Part shown: one piece after another, positions 7,290 to 15,221 of the stretch
Layout: each line of letters starts with the position of its first letter
Position numbering within the stretch: the first letter of the stretch is position 1
Source of the DNA: a virus
Virus record (IMG/VR): IMGVR_UViG_3300043429_000957
Coordinates: 1-37,620 of that record
Length of the DNA stretch: 37,620 nt
Direction: 5' to 3' (one strand)
Translations under genes and position numbers: made by a program
Notes under the pieces: generated by a model
Told to the model about the DNA's origin: nothing
Databases searched by the model: none
Seen by the model: the letters and a program-made list of their open reading frames with translations, nothing else

Positions 7290-7619
7290 TTATCGGAACT
7301 CTTTTCGAAGACGATAGAGCTCCTTAAGATCTTTATGTTTAATTACTTTCCAGTGATCGTTAGTTCCAGGGAACTTGATATCCATCACCTTGACGAATCT
7401 GATTTTAATAGTTTCATCAACGATGAGGTACTTAAGGATATCGAGATCGTTGGTTACGATGATAGCGTAAGGGTTGGTTCTAATGAGAGCTTCGAGATTA
7501 GCTCGCTTCGATTTAGGATGCAGAGTGGTGAAGGGATGATAAAAGATCGGAGCATAATCGTTGGTGTAGTTGTTGGCATGACTTGCGATATCGCCACTTC
7601 CGTAAATCACAGTAACCAT
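7290..7619 (-). CDS. Unknown small alpha/beta protein heading the early gene block
   Basis: 109 residues starting MVTVIYGSG; the ATG at 7619 has GGAGG 5 nt upstream, better than the GTG two codons earlier. The pattern of strand (MVTVIYGSGDI), then NPYAIIVTNDLDILKYLI, then KIRFVKVMDI suggests a small three-layer fold with an N-terminal P-loop-like Gly turn, but no Walker motif is present. It lies directly after the promoter-like box at 7649-7656 and may be the first gene of a unit running to 2696. Confidence 0.6.
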   Translation of the reverse strand: MVTVIYGSGDIASHANNYTNDYAPIFYHPFTTLHPKSKRANLEALIRTNPYAIIVTNDLDILKYLIVDETIKIRFVKVMDIKFPGTNDHWKVIKHKDLKELYRLRKEFR

Positions 7620-7648
7620 AATCACCTCCGTTTTGGTTGTTCTTAAAA

Positions 7649-7656
7649 GTAATGTA
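7649..7656 (-). promoter_or_regulatory. TACATTAC early-type promoter element
   Basis: Minus-strand TACATTAC followed by TTTTAAGA, 30 nt upstream of the ATG at 7619. It is one of six such boxes in the window. It would drive the long run of small genes down to the terminator at 2662. Confidence 0.5.
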
Positions 7657-7681
7657 GATCTGAAGATGGAATCAGATAAGA

Positions 7682-7716
7682 TCCCTACTATCCACCCTTA
7701 GGGTGGATAGTAGGGA
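7682..7716 (-). terminator. Hairpin terminator after the RecA-like gene
   Basis: A perfect 16-bp inverted repeat (7682-7697 with 7701-7716) with a 3-nt loop, 8 nt past the stop of the minus-strand gene at 7725. The run after the stem on the minus strand is only moderately T-rich (TCTTATCTG), so the long stem must do most of the work. Confidence 0.75.
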
Positions 7717-7724
7717 GGCAAGTG

Positions 7725-9104
7725 TCAGCTAGTTTTGAGGAGGAAGTCCAGGATAGACATGTACTCACGACCAGAGGACTGCTCGTAGTTCCAGTAGCCA
7801 GTTGTCTGAAGAAGATCATTCATTTTGGCTTTCTTGGAATTGAGTTTATCAAAGACCTGTTCCGGTGACAGCATGAACGCATCTTGAAGAGCTGGAATGA
7901 AGGTTTTGGTATTCCAGTTATTCTTGATGAACAGGAACTGAGAAGTGAGCTCGATAGCACGATCGAGTTCGTAGTTCTTAGCCGCAAGAGAGCGGATGTC
8001 TTTGCGACCGAAGGAAACATCTGGGTACCAAATGCACGCATGCTTCGGACGAGCCGATCCGCCGTTAAGGCCGATGTACTCATTGACGCGAAGGTAGTGA
8101 AGATTGGTGCAGGTGTTGAGCATGCCAACAGACTGACTAACGACGAACGGAACAGCTTGACCGGAGCTGTTGGTCTTGTTGCGCTGGACGGACAAGATGA
8201 CTTCGTTGAGGTCGTTATCCGGTGTAGGACCGTCGGGGAACAGCGGCTCTTTGTTGGCGTCATGAAGAAGCATGCAGTTCCGAGTTTGGACCAAGGTCTG
8301 AGTAAGGAACTCGAAACGAGAACCTGTACCTTTCATCTTGTCGGATTGCTTCATGTGCTGCAACTGTTTCGAAGGAGGGTTGCGCGGATCAAGAGAAGTG
8401 TTGTCACCAGTGTGAGCGGTACATACGACGATGATACCGTACTCTTCGGCGATTTTGCGGAGGTGACGAATGAGAACGGTTTTCTTGTTACCGTCCACAA
8501 GCCAGATGGTTTTGTTCTTACCATCTTCGATGCCTTCCTTGTTCTCATTGATCATCGCATCTTCTTCGGCCGACTCGAGTTCGGTAAGACTGTCGATGAA
8601 GATGATGAACGGTTCCCACATCATCGCAGCTTGGCCTGTTCTGATATCGATGAACGGAGTCTTGATCATGATTTCCATCTTATTCTTGCGACGGATCTCA
8701 ACAATCTTTTTGACGTACTCCCAAGTACCGTTGATGCAGAATTCGGCACCGCCCTTGAGCGTGATGCGGTTGGAGATATCACGATCACCTTTGGGGTTGT
8801 TGAGTACGGTGTTGCAGAAACTGCCGACACGATGCTTCTCTTTCCGACCTTCGGTATCGATCAAGACCTCACGTGCCGACGGATAGATCCGGAGGAGACC
8901 ACTCAAGAACGACTGAATGAGAGTTGTTTTGAAGGTGTTGCCGAAACCGTGAGCACCGGTAATGAATCCACCAAAACCACCACTAAGGCGGAATTTGCCA
9001 TCTTCACAAAGATGGAAAGATCCTGTCATCAGATCGAACATAGTTCCTGTATTGTAAAGGAACTGTGGCGCACTGTCCATGGTAACTTCATCATAAATAG
9101 ACAT
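7725..9104 (-). CDS. RecA/UvsX-like ATPase with atypical P-loop
   Basis: 459 residues; RecA-type ATP-binding core. The P-loop lies near residues 50-61 (GAHGFGNTFKTT), with Phe where the Gly before Lys usually stands. Residues 80-86 (VLIDTEG) match the 'FIDAEH' segment that carries the catalytic acid of RecA. A Walker B strand ends at D171 (PFIIFIDSLTEL). IIVVCTAHTGDN near residue 225 fits the position of the RecA strand that precedes loop L2. The likely role is recombination or replication-fork repair on phage DNA, as for UvsX. It follows three related membrane-type proteins in the same direction and ends at a strong hairpin. AAGGAAAG precedes the ATG. Alternatives are a DnaB/RadA-like ATPase. 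Confidence 0.75.
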   Translation of the reverse strand: MSIYDEVTMDSAPQFLYNTGTMFDLMTGSFHLCEDGKFRLSGGFGGFITGAHGFGNTFKTTLIQSFLSGLLRIYPSAREVLIDTEGRKEKHRVGSFCNTVLNNPKGDRDISNRITLKGGAEFCINGTWEYVKKIVEIRRKNKMEIMIKTPFIDIRTGQAAMMWEPFIIFIDSLTELESAEEDAMINENKEGIEDGKNKTIWLVDGNKKTVLIRHLRKIAEEYGIIVVCTAHTGDNTSLDPRNPPSKQLQHMKQSDKMKGTGSRFEFLTQTLVQTRNCMLLHDANKEPLFPDGPTPDNDLNEVILSVQRNKTNSSGQAVPFVVSQSVGMLNTCTNLHYLRVNEYIGLNGGSARPKHACIWYPDVSFGRKDIRSLAAKNYELDRAIELTSQFLFIKNNWNTKTFIPALQDAFMLSPEQVFDKLNSKKAKMNDLLQTTGYWNYEQSSGREYMSILDFLLKTS

Positions 9105-9107
9105 GAA

Positions 9108-9467
9108 TTACTTTCCTTCTTCTTTTTTGGGAGATTCGTCTTCGGAGAATGTGATATCTCCACATAAAACGCGTTCTCTTCCGGTAGTAAGGTCTGTGAA
9201 CCTTACACTACCGCCGAACTCAACGTGCACATGTCTGCGACGAGCTTTGTACACATCAGAAGGTTTGCCGACATGGTGATGCGTGATGGTGTACACAGGA
9301 CCGAGCTCTTCCTCTTGGATGGTATGTTGATTACCAGATGATGGTGTGCTGATAAACTTCATGATGCCCATTCCTAAAAGGATGGCGAGTAAACCAGAGA
9401 TCAGAACCGCGAAAAAATGATCCGAGACAAAGAGAATGCCGTCGCGAACGCTTTCATAGAGACACAT
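9108..9467 (-). CDS. Small membrane-anchored protein, tandem family copy 3
   Basis: 119 residues. Residues about 17-37 form one hydrophobic helix (DHFFAVLISGLLAILLGMGI) close to the N-terminus. A polar linker follows, then a beta-rich end with HHHVGKPSDVYK, RRRHVHVEFG and VLCGDITF. The last part matches the ends of the two preceding genes (KGDITI and SGSFTI), so the three appear to be diverged duplicates. The last residues are very acidic and basic (EDESPKKEEGK). The gene sits 4 nt from the RecA-like gene. Topology and partners are inferred; function unknown. Confidence 0.6.
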   Translation of the reverse strand: MCLYESVRDGILFVSDHFFAVLISGLLAILLGMGIMKFISTPSSGNQHTIQEEELGPVYTITHHHVGKPSDVYKARRRHVHVEFGGSVRFTDLTTGRERVLCGDITFSEDESPKKEEGK

Positions 9468-9469
9468 GA

Positions 9470-9787
9470 TTATTTTCCTTTTTCTTTCTTGATTACGGTA
9501 ATGGTGATGTCGCCTTTTAAGATTGCAACATAATCGCCTTTATCATCTACGATGTAGATGGAGTCGAGAACTTGAACTTTGTTGGAATCTACATTGTAGA
9601 TGTTCACAGTGCCGTCACTATGACGGTGTTCTATTCTGTAAGTCTCAACCGAAGATGGGTTAATCTTGGAGGATATCCAATGAACTAACCAAACAACGAT
9701 GAAGATCACAACACTCATGACGACAATGTTGCGCAACTCTCTAAGGATCCGTGAATTGATCTTTCCCCAAGTGATGGAATCAGACAT
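9470..9787 (-). CDS. Small membrane-anchored protein, tandem family copy 2
   Basis: 105 residues with TAAGGAG before the ATG. A clear transmembrane helix lies at residues about 21-39 (IVVMSVVIFIVVWLVHWI). The C-terminal half reads YRIEHRHSDGTVNIYNVDSN, then VLDSIYIVDDKGDYVAILKGDIT, a set of beta strands shared in spacing with the genes on both sides. Probably a single-pass protein with the soluble domain on one face of the inner membrane. Function unknown. Confidence 0.65.
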   Translation of the reverse strand: MSDSITWGKINSRILRELRNIVVMSVVIFIVVWLVHWISSKINPSSVETYRIEHRHSDGTVNIYNVDSNKVQVLDSIYIVDDKGDYVAILKGDITITVIKKEKGK

Positions 9788-9804
9788 GATGACAACTCCT
9801 TAAA

Positions 9805-10086
9805 TTATTTTGGTTGCTTGATGAAACGTTGCTCTTTGTGGATGGTAAAGGAACCACTAAGAATTAGTTTGCGGTTAGGTTCGAAGATGTGAATAATCCC
9901 ATCCTTAACCTCAACATATCGCTCGTCGACGACATATTGAACCTGTGTTCCATCTGCTCTGAAATGATCAATATGCCAGAAGGTAGATTTCTTATACGAC
10001 GAAGGGCTTGCAGGAACAAACACGCTGTAGAAAACACTAGCGAATTCCCACAACCCCCATTGAACGAAAGGTTTTTTAGGAAGCAT
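9805..10086 (-). CDS. Small protein, tandem family copy 1
   Basis: 93 residues. The N-terminus (VQWGLWEFASVFYSVFVP) is aromatic and hydrophobic, shorter and less regular than the membrane helices of the next two genes. The C-terminal part, HIDHFRADGTQVQYVVDERYVEVKDGI, followed by LILSGSFTI, aligns with the HSDGTVNIYNVDSNKVQVLDS...LKGDITI of its neighbour. AAAAGGAA precedes the ATG. It heads the group that ends with the RecA-like gene. Function unknown. Confidence 0.6.
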   Translation of the reverse strand: MLPKKPFVQWGLWEFASVFYSVFVPASPSSYKKSTFWHIDHFRADGTQVQYVVDERYVEVKDGIIHIFEPNRKLILSGSFTIHKEQRFIKQPK

Positions 10087-10266
10087 GGATGTTCCTTTTT
10101 TAAATTAGAGTTTGAGGTATAAGATTACACGCTGCACTTAATCTTTAAGCTCAAAAATGGCCGATCTGGCTAGGACTATTGTATGTCTTTTGGCTAATAG
10201 AGTCAAGTAATAAACCACTAGGGCAGATCTTCCAAGATCCGTCTTAGGCAAATCAAAGGAAAGCTC
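10087..10266. promoter_or_regulatory. Divergent intergenic region
   Basis: 180 bp between the minus-strand group ending upstream at 10086 and the plus-strand fibre genes from 10267. It must hold promoters in both directions. No TATATTAC-type box is present. On the plus strand, ATTGTATGTCTTTT near 10174-10188 contains the TATG core reported for phiKZ late promoters, but four bases are weak evidence. No tRNA or clear hairpin terminator is seen. Confidence 0.3.
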
Positions 10267-10764
10267 ATGCCTACTCCTCTTCAAGGTGGCGCTGAATTGA
10301 TCAAAAGGATCGTCGGTGATGCAACCGCCGATGGTCAGGATACGCTGGTAACAGCCGCTGGTGTTCGTCTCCTTATCGCAGCTCTTGCCGGTGGTGGAGG
10401 CGGGGGTACCACAGTCATCGGCGGAAGCCAGATGCGGAGCGAAGTTCTGACAGCTGATACAGCAGCCGTTGCCAACACGAGATACTTCTCGGCCGGTGCC
10501 TACACACTCACTCTCCCTACCCCTACCGGTAGCTACACCGATCCGACGACAGGTCTGTCTACAACTTACAAGTTCGGGGACACCATCGAAGTCTATCAGG
10601 CCACCAACAAAGGTGCCGTTGTCTACTCTTCCTACGGAGAGTTTACCGACGCCACAACTTCCGCTGGCCCGCGTCGTTACGTCTACCAACTCATTCAGGA
10701 TCCTGCAACGCCGGCCAACAAGATTTGGGCTAAGGTCGTCAGTTCCACCGGCATCCAAGCTTAA
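10267..10764 (+). CDS. Small tail-fibre-like or virion protein
   Basis: 165 residues, starting after AAAGGAAAG. A helical N-terminus (residues 5-40) is followed by a run of Gly (about 41-47) and then a beta-rich domain in which TRYFSAGAYTLTLPTPTG and YKFGDTIEVYQATNKGAVV recall the compact beta domains found at the ends of phage fibres. Low charge and many Thr, Ser and Ala residues support a virion role. It lies 12 nt before the large fibre gene and probably serves with it, for instance as an adaptor or short fibre. Exact function unknown. Confidence 0.55.
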   Translation: MPTPLQGGAELIKRIVGDATADGQDTLVTAAGVRLLIAALAGGGGGGTTVIGGSQMRSEVLTADTAAVANTRYFSAGAYTLTLPTPTGSYTDPTTGLSTTYKFGDTIEVYQATNKGAVVYSSYGEFTDATTSAGPRRYVYQLIQDPATPANKIWAKVVSSTGIQA

Positions 10765-10776
10765 GGAGTTACATCC

Positions 10777-13320
10777 ATGCCTATCCCCTCTGGACCTCTT
10801 ACTCCCTTCCCGACCATCAAGTCTGATGACGGTGGTCTGCAAACCAAATCGTACATCGATGCGATCGCTGCGGCTTTGACTACAGCCATCAACTCTGCTT
10901 CGGCTGCCGCTACAGCAGCTGCAACATCTGCTGCTGCCGCTTCGACTCTCATTACCAAAACTTGGACAACCGTCACCTTACCGATCGTCACCGGTACCGT
11001 TTCTTGGGACGCCGCCTCAGGAGCTGTTGGTATTCTCACACTTAGTGAGAACGCCGCAATCAATGCGCCTACCAACCTTGTTGCCGATAAGAAGTACACA
11101 CTTATCGTTGTTCAGGATGGTACAGGCAACCGATCGCTGACCTTCGATGGAATCTTCGTTGACATTCCCAAAATCAACACTGCACCGAACTCGGTCACAG
11201 TCATCCAACTTCAGTACCACGGCTCCAAGCTTTATGGTCCTCAGGGTGTCAAAGACCTCCAGGATGCATCAGCTGCGCAAGCCGCATCGATCAACACACT
11301 GATCACTACAGTCGATGATCATGAAGTTCGTGTCACTGCTCTTGAGAACGAATCTTCTGATAAGAAGATCATGGTTCTTTGCAACCGCAAGAGTACCAAT
11401 CTGTCGACCTCTTTCAACATCACTCAATCGAAAAATGCGCTCAACGCCAAACCTGCTACCGGATGGATCTCCACTCTCGGTTTGCCTTTGCGTTTTGCTG
11501 ATGTGATGCTTAACAACATCGAAGGTGGTTCGGTGACGCACGTCGTTACCTTCAAGAATACCGCAGACGATCACTTCACTCCGACTCATGCCATCAGTAG
11601 AACCGTGGTTGACCCGGTGTTCACTTATGCCAATGGTTGGAACATCACCAACTCGCTTCCGGTTAGTGTTCCTGGCGTTGACAAGATCGTTCGAGCAATG
11701 TACACTGGCGCCACAGCCAGCATCACATCGACCAGCACAGCTATCGATGGCATTCTCGTTGCCGATGGCGAATACGTTCTTGCCACCAGCTTAACCGCAA
11801 CTGCCGACAGAGCTATCTGGCGTCGTTCCGGTTCCACATGGACTAAGCAGCCTCAGTCTGGTGGTTTCTCCAACACCAAAGTTCTCGTCACTGATGGTGA
11901 AGCTAACGGTGGTGTTGTTTACAGCATCAACGGTGGTTACAACAGTAGCGGTTCGAGTACTGCTCTCACCTTCAATAACCCTGCCGGTGGTTCTCCTTCG
12001 ACTAGCAAGATCGAATGGGACTTCACTCTCGGTAGAGGTACAGGCGGTTCTACATCCAAGGCTGGCTGGGTTGGTGGATCTTCGGGCTTCCCGACATTTG
12101 CCGGACCTGCTACTCCCAACTCAGGTTCGATGGAACTTGAATGTGGTTACAGCGCTATCAATCTGCCTGTTGGCACTTACACCATCAGCGGTAACATGCA
12201 CAAGAGCGACCAAGAAATGGCCGTTGTTGTTGCACGATACGTTGACAAGGCCACCGGCTTCGTTCCTCTGATGATGGGTGCCGTTGCCGGTATCGACACG
12301 GCTAACAAGACAACATCTGCATTCTCGTATTGCTTCTCCCTTAGTGAAGCGTCGAGTATTGCTGTCTTCCTTGGAACCGAAAAGACTTCTGGTACCAACA
12401 CCTTCGATAGTGACCTCAGCACATTCCCCGTCGGGAACAAGAACCGTCGCGGTATGGTCATCATCGAGAAAGTCTCTAACGATTTCCATCAAGTTGACAA
12501 CGATGAAGATAACATCCCTGTCGGTTATGATGTTGGCTACATCGCCACCTTCTACAACGATAGACGAGTTATTCCTTCCGGTGGCACCTTGCCGGATGAC
12601 CTAACCATTCACATTGACTACATCAAAGGTCCTCAGACTGTCGATGTCGTCAATAAGTCCGGAGACTATACAGTTTCTGATACTGGCGGTTACGGAGCAA
12701 CAAGGTTGATCGGTTACATCATCGTCGAAAACGATGGTTTGTACAACTTCTATCATTCGTCGGTCGAGGCTGGTGCTCTTAGCATGGGCTTCAAACAGGC
12801 GCCTAACTTTGCAACTTCTGGTCATGCTGATCAGTGGGCATTCATGGCTCCTTCCGATGCTGAGATGGCAACCAACATCAAACCCTTGACGCAGCGCGTT
12901 ACTGCTATCGGTGATAGTGGTGGTTCCGAAATCTTCTTCGATGCTGCCGGTGGAAGAACATGGTTCAACAACAACACGCTCAGCTTCGCGAGCGCCACCA
13001 ACGCAGTTGCTCCTGGTAAAACAGGCGTCAATCGCAGAATCAAACTCAAGGCTGGCGTTTATCCGTTCTTCCTTGATGCTGGTGACAACGTTGGCGGTAG
13101 CGTCAATAGCATCAGAGCTCGTATCGGCTGGGTTCACCCGACTCGCGGTAAGGAAATCATTCCTTCTGCGTATCTCGTTCATAAAGCCGCTCAGGTCACA
13201 GATCTTACAACTAGAATTCTCCCGAGTTCTGATGCTCAGACTCTCCCTGTTGGCTACGTGAACGGTAGCTATACTGCTCCGACTCAGTTCCCCACGATTC
13301 CTCCTCACGGATACGTTTGA
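10777..13320 (+). CDS. Large tail-fibre-like protein
   Basis: 847 residues with TTAAGGAG 8 nt before the ATG. The N-terminal segment has an Ala-rich helix (residues about 27-50). It is followed by a beta domain with TGTVSWDAASGAVGILTLSE, then GNRSLTFDG, a pattern common in fibre N-terminal regions. A short coiled coil follows (VDDHEVRVTALENE), then long Ser-, Thr- and Gly-rich beta segments to the end. Low Cys and repeated short strands fit a trimeric fibre. The two strand-rich stretches near residues 295-440 and 620-680 may be separate tip modules. It ends before a strong terminator. Receptor binding is inferred from composition and context. Confidence 0.65.
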   Translation: MPIPSGPLTPFPTIKSDDGGLQTKSYIDAIAAALTTAINSASAAATAAATSAAAASTLITKTWTTVTLPIVTGTVSWDAASGAVGILTLSENAAINAPTNLVADKKYTLIVVQDGTGNRSLTFDGIFVDIPKINTAPNSVTVIQLQYHGSKLYGPQGVKDLQDASAAQAASINTLITTVDDHEVRVTALENESSDKKIMVLCNRKSTNLSTSFNITQSKNALNAKPATGWISTLGLPLRFADVMLNNIEGGSVTHVVTFKNTADDHFTPTHAISRTVVDPVFTYANGWNITNSLPVSVPGVDKIVRAMYTGATASITSTSTAIDGILVADGEYVLATSLTATADRAIWRRSGSTWTKQPQSGGFSNTKVLVTDGEANGGVVYSINGGYNSSGSSTALTFNNPAGGSPSTSKIEWDFTLGRGTGGSTSKAGWVGGSSGFPTFAGPATPNSGSMELECGYSAINLPVGTYTISGNMHKSDQEMAVVVARYVDKATGFVPLMMGAVAGIDTANKTTSAFSYCFSLSEASSIAVFLGTEKTSGTNTFDSDLSTFPVGNKNRRGMVIIEKVSNDFHQVDNDEDNIPVGYDVGYIATFYNDRRVIPSGGTLPDDLTIHIDYIKGPQTVDVVNKSGDYTVSDTGGYGATRLIGYIIVENDGLYNFYHSSVEAGALSMGFKQAPNFATSGHADQWAFMAPSDAEMATNIKPLTQRVTAIGDSGGSEIFFDAAGGRTWFNNNTLSFASATNAVAPGKTGVNRRIKLKAGVYPFFLDAGDNVGGSVNSIRARIGWVHPTRGKEIIPSAYLVHKAAQVTDLTTRILPSSDAQTLPVGYVNGSYTAPTQFPTIPPHGYV

Positions 13321-13330
13321 TCTATCCAAA

Positions 13331-13376
13331 CACCTACTGCTGCACCCTTTCGGGTGCAGCAGTAGGTGCTCTTTTT
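13331..13376 (+). terminator. Intrinsic terminator after the fibre gene
   Basis: A perfect 17-bp inverted repeat (13331-13347 with 13352-13368), a TTTC loop and then CTCTTTTT, 10 nt after the stop of the plus-strand fibre gene. A textbook terminator. Confidence 0.9.
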
Positions 13377-13379
13377 AAC

Positions 13380-13415
13380 AAAAAAAAATAACCCATCCAC
13401 ACTTAAGCGGACGGG
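13380..13415 (-). terminator. Intrinsic terminator after the kinase gene
   Basis: Read on the minus strand, CCCGTCCGC pairs with GTGGATGGG (nine pairs, two G-T) across a 6-nt loop and is followed by a T-rich tail with eight Ts in a row. It lies just past the stop of the minus-strand kinase gene, back to back with the plus-strand terminator at 13331-13376. Confidence 0.8.
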
Positions 13416-13423
13416 AGTATTTC

Positions 13424-14086
13424 TTACACCGTAACCTCATCAGAAGATTCAGCTTTATTCTGCTGTCTCTCCAGACGAACCAGTTCACGAATGGCACGGT
13501 AATTGGAAGTGAATTGCTCGGTCGACTCTCCTTTGATCTGAGCCTCATGGAACTTACGCATAACGCGAATCTCGCTCAGCGTAACCCAAGGGGCACGATC
13601 TTCAGGATCAGCAACGACATTAGTCCCACGAATGACCGTCTCGACAGGATCAAGACTTTCGAACATGTGACGCATGCGCGCGATAGTCTGAACAGGAACA
13701 CCATGAACATTGCGTTCAGCCAACGCCTCATTGGAGAGGTTGGTGTTAACATGAACGATTTCGATTTTGTAGCCGCCCATCTGTTTAGCAATAGCGACAT
13801 AACGACGCACTTGCCAGAGGAGAATGTTCGTATTATCGATGATGATGCGCTCGGTACCACGCAGCATTTCAAGAATGCACCGCATCTGATTGGCAGCATG
13901 CATGCGAACGTTGAGATCAGGATCGAAGTTGTAGACACCGTCTTTGTAGAAGTAATCATCAGTCGAAAGGACGACGGTATTCTTACCGACAGACAAATTA
14001 TCTTTAGCGAGCTTGGACTTCCCACTGCCGGGAAGGCCGCGAAGGATGATGATTTCATTTTCTTGCTGAGCAGATTTTTGGGTCAT
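13424..14086 (-). CDS. P-loop kinase, N4BP2/polynucleotide-kinase-like
   Basis: 220 residues starting at MTQKSAQQ, with AGAGGAA before the ATG; the longer frame upstream would overlap the promoter-like box. It has a Walker A motif at residues 17-24 (GLPGSGKS), STDDYF at 41-46, IIIDNTNILLW at 81-91, and an arginine-containing lid-like segment LAERNVHGVPVQTIARM. This order is that of AAA_33 proteins such as the N4BP2 kinase domain and the kinase half of T4 polynucleotide kinase. The likely activity is phosphorylation of a nucleic-acid 5' end, perhaps in RNA or DNA repair. No phosphatase or ligase partner is seen nearby. It has its own promoter-like box and terminator. Confidence 0.8.
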   Translation of the reverse strand: MTQKSAQQENEIIILRGLPGSGKSKLAKDNLSVGKNTVVLSTDDYFYKDGVYNFDPDLNVRMHAANQMRCILEMLRGTERIIIDNTNILLWQVRRYVAIAKQMGGYKIEIVHVNTNLSNEALAERNVHGVPVQTIARMRHMFESLDPVETVIRGTNVVADPEDRAPWVTLSEIRVMRKFHEAQIKGESTEQFTSNYRAIRELVRLERQQNKAESSDEVTV

Positions 14087-14150
14087 GTTGTCGTTCCTCT
14101 TAATTGGGTTGGTCTTCGCTTCGAGGTCAATTTTCATTTTCCTCAATAAA

Positions 14151-14158
14151 GTAATATA
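14151..14158 (-). promoter_or_regulatory. TATATTAC early-type promoter element
   Basis: A full match to TATATTAC on the minus strand, 65 nt upstream of the kinase start at 14086. The unit it would drive is a single gene closed by the terminator at 13380-13415. Confidence 0.6.
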
Positions 14159-14274
14159 TGTTCGTTATTAAATGAAATACTCTACTCCTAGCTAGGTCTG
14201 TATAGAAATATTTCTTTCTCTTTTTCTCGCTGTGAGAGATACTACTTGTTATCAAAAAATAAAGAATAGAAGAT

Positions 14275-14306
14275 CTACCCACCGGCTCATCTGAGCCGGT
14301 GGGTAG
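14275..14306 (-). terminator. Hairpin terminator after the small membrane protein
   Basis: A perfect stem of about 14-15 bp (14275-14289 with 14292-14306) and a very short loop, followed on the minus strand by a pyrimidine-rich run (ATCTTCTATTCTTTATTTTTTG). It lies next to the stop at 14310 and ends the operon that starts at 16088. Confidence 0.85.
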
Positions 14307-14309
14307 AGA

Positions 14310-14633
14310 TCAGTTTTTGCCGAAGATTAGCTTGCAAAGCCCGACACATCCTAGTGCTATGAGAGCTCCACAAGCAAACATCTTGACATTCCTCCATGGT
14401 TTACTAACTGCCGTGTTGGCGGATTGTGACCAATGGTTGATGAGGTTGTTGTAAGTGAAGATAAGGTTGGGATCAACCTCAGGATCGTTGTACAACGGAG
14501 CCGCTTTCTTGACGGCTTCATTGTATTTGCTTTTAGCCATGGGCGTCTTGTAGGTATAAGACGCCTCAGTGACAGCAGCAGATAATAGACTAACAGCTTC
14601 AGCCATCAATCTATTCTTTTCTAAACTGAGCAT
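14310..14633 (-). CDS. Small tail-anchored membrane protein
   Basis: 107 residues with GGAGG before the ATG. The first 80 residues are polar and helical. Residues about 84-104 form one hydrophobic helix (MFACGALIALGCVGLCKLI), with only GKN after it, so a C-terminal membrane anchor is likely. It is the last gene of the unit with the HigA-like protein. It could be a holin-like, membrane-remodelling or exclusion protein; the sequence gives no basis to choose. Confidence 0.6.
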   Translation of the reverse strand: MLSLEKNRLMAEAVSLLSAAVTEASYTYKTPMAKSKYNEAVKKAAPLYNDPEVDPNLIFTYNNLINHWSQSANTAVSKPWRNVKMFACGALIALGCVGLCKLIFGKN

Positions 14634-14651
14634 TGGTCCCTCCTATCTTCC

Positions 14652-15221
14652 TTACGGAAGGTTAGCGAAGTCAACCATGATTTCCGGCTGACATTCATCA
14701 TTGCCCTTCAGTTTCAGGATGATGTTGATTTGGTTTCGCTCCTGATTGAATCCGGATTCCTCTGCGACCCAGAACATATCAGGAACAACGGCTGTGATCT
14801 TGTTGTAGATTTCGGTGACGCTTTTGCCGAAGAAAGCACGATCAAGAGCATCATCGATGATCTTGATGGTCTTTTCACGATATTCGTCATCCGCGCCACC
14901 AGAAACGAATGTAGCACTGTGGCGGAAGATAAGGGATTCTTCTGAGACCTGGTTGGCGATTTCAGATCGGCTCGAAATCGTAATCGTGAAGCCGAAGAAA
15001 TCCTCAGCTCCGAAGGTGAAGATGGTTTCACCCGAAGAGACGGTTGCCCCAGTGACTTGATTGATGTTGTAGTCGCGACTGACACAGATAAGACGGTGAG
15101 TCAGATCTGCCAGCCAAGCGCGAGCCGCAATCGCCTGTGAAGACCAGTCTTTGGTGAGACGTTCGACCAGGTTTTTCAGTTCAGGGGTGGTAGCACTGAC
15201 GTTGATGATTTTTGCGCTCAT
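14652..15221 (-). CDS. Unknown protein
   Basis: 189 residues. The ATG lies 12 nt after GGAG and overlaps the TGA of the HigA-like gene by 4 nt, so the two are coupled. Residues 1-50 are helical, 50-85 beta-rich (ETIFTFGAEDFFGFTITI), 110-150 helical and the end beta-rich (NQINIILKLKG). It has two Cys residues, no membrane segment and no motif that I recognise. Close coupling suggests a shared job with the HTH protein, but it does not look like a HigB toxin (about 90 residues, basic). Confidence 0.6.
   Translation of the reverse strand: MSAKIINVSATTPELKNLVERLTKDWSSQAIAARAWLADLTHRLICVSRDYNINQVTGATVSSGETIFTFGAEDFFGFTITISSRSEIANQVSEESLIFRHSATFVSGGADDEYREKTIKIIDDALDRAFFGKSVTEIYNKITAVVPDMFWVAEESGFNQERNQINIILKLKGNDECQPEIMVDFANLP

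Noticed and set aside
7884-9167. 427-residue open frame on the plus strand
   Set aside because: Antisense to the RecA-like gene, whose P-loop, Walker B and ribosome site are clear. No motif or ribosome site in the plus frame.
10087-10266. Possible tRNA or small RNA in the gap
   Set aside because: No cloverleaf arms or T-loop sequence could be fitted; only short imperfect inverted repeats are present.
10138-10842. 234-residue minus-strand frame opposite the small fibre gene
   Set aside because: Composition is shadow-like (Cys, Arg and Gly rich), it lacks a start with ribosome site, and the plus-strand gene has both.
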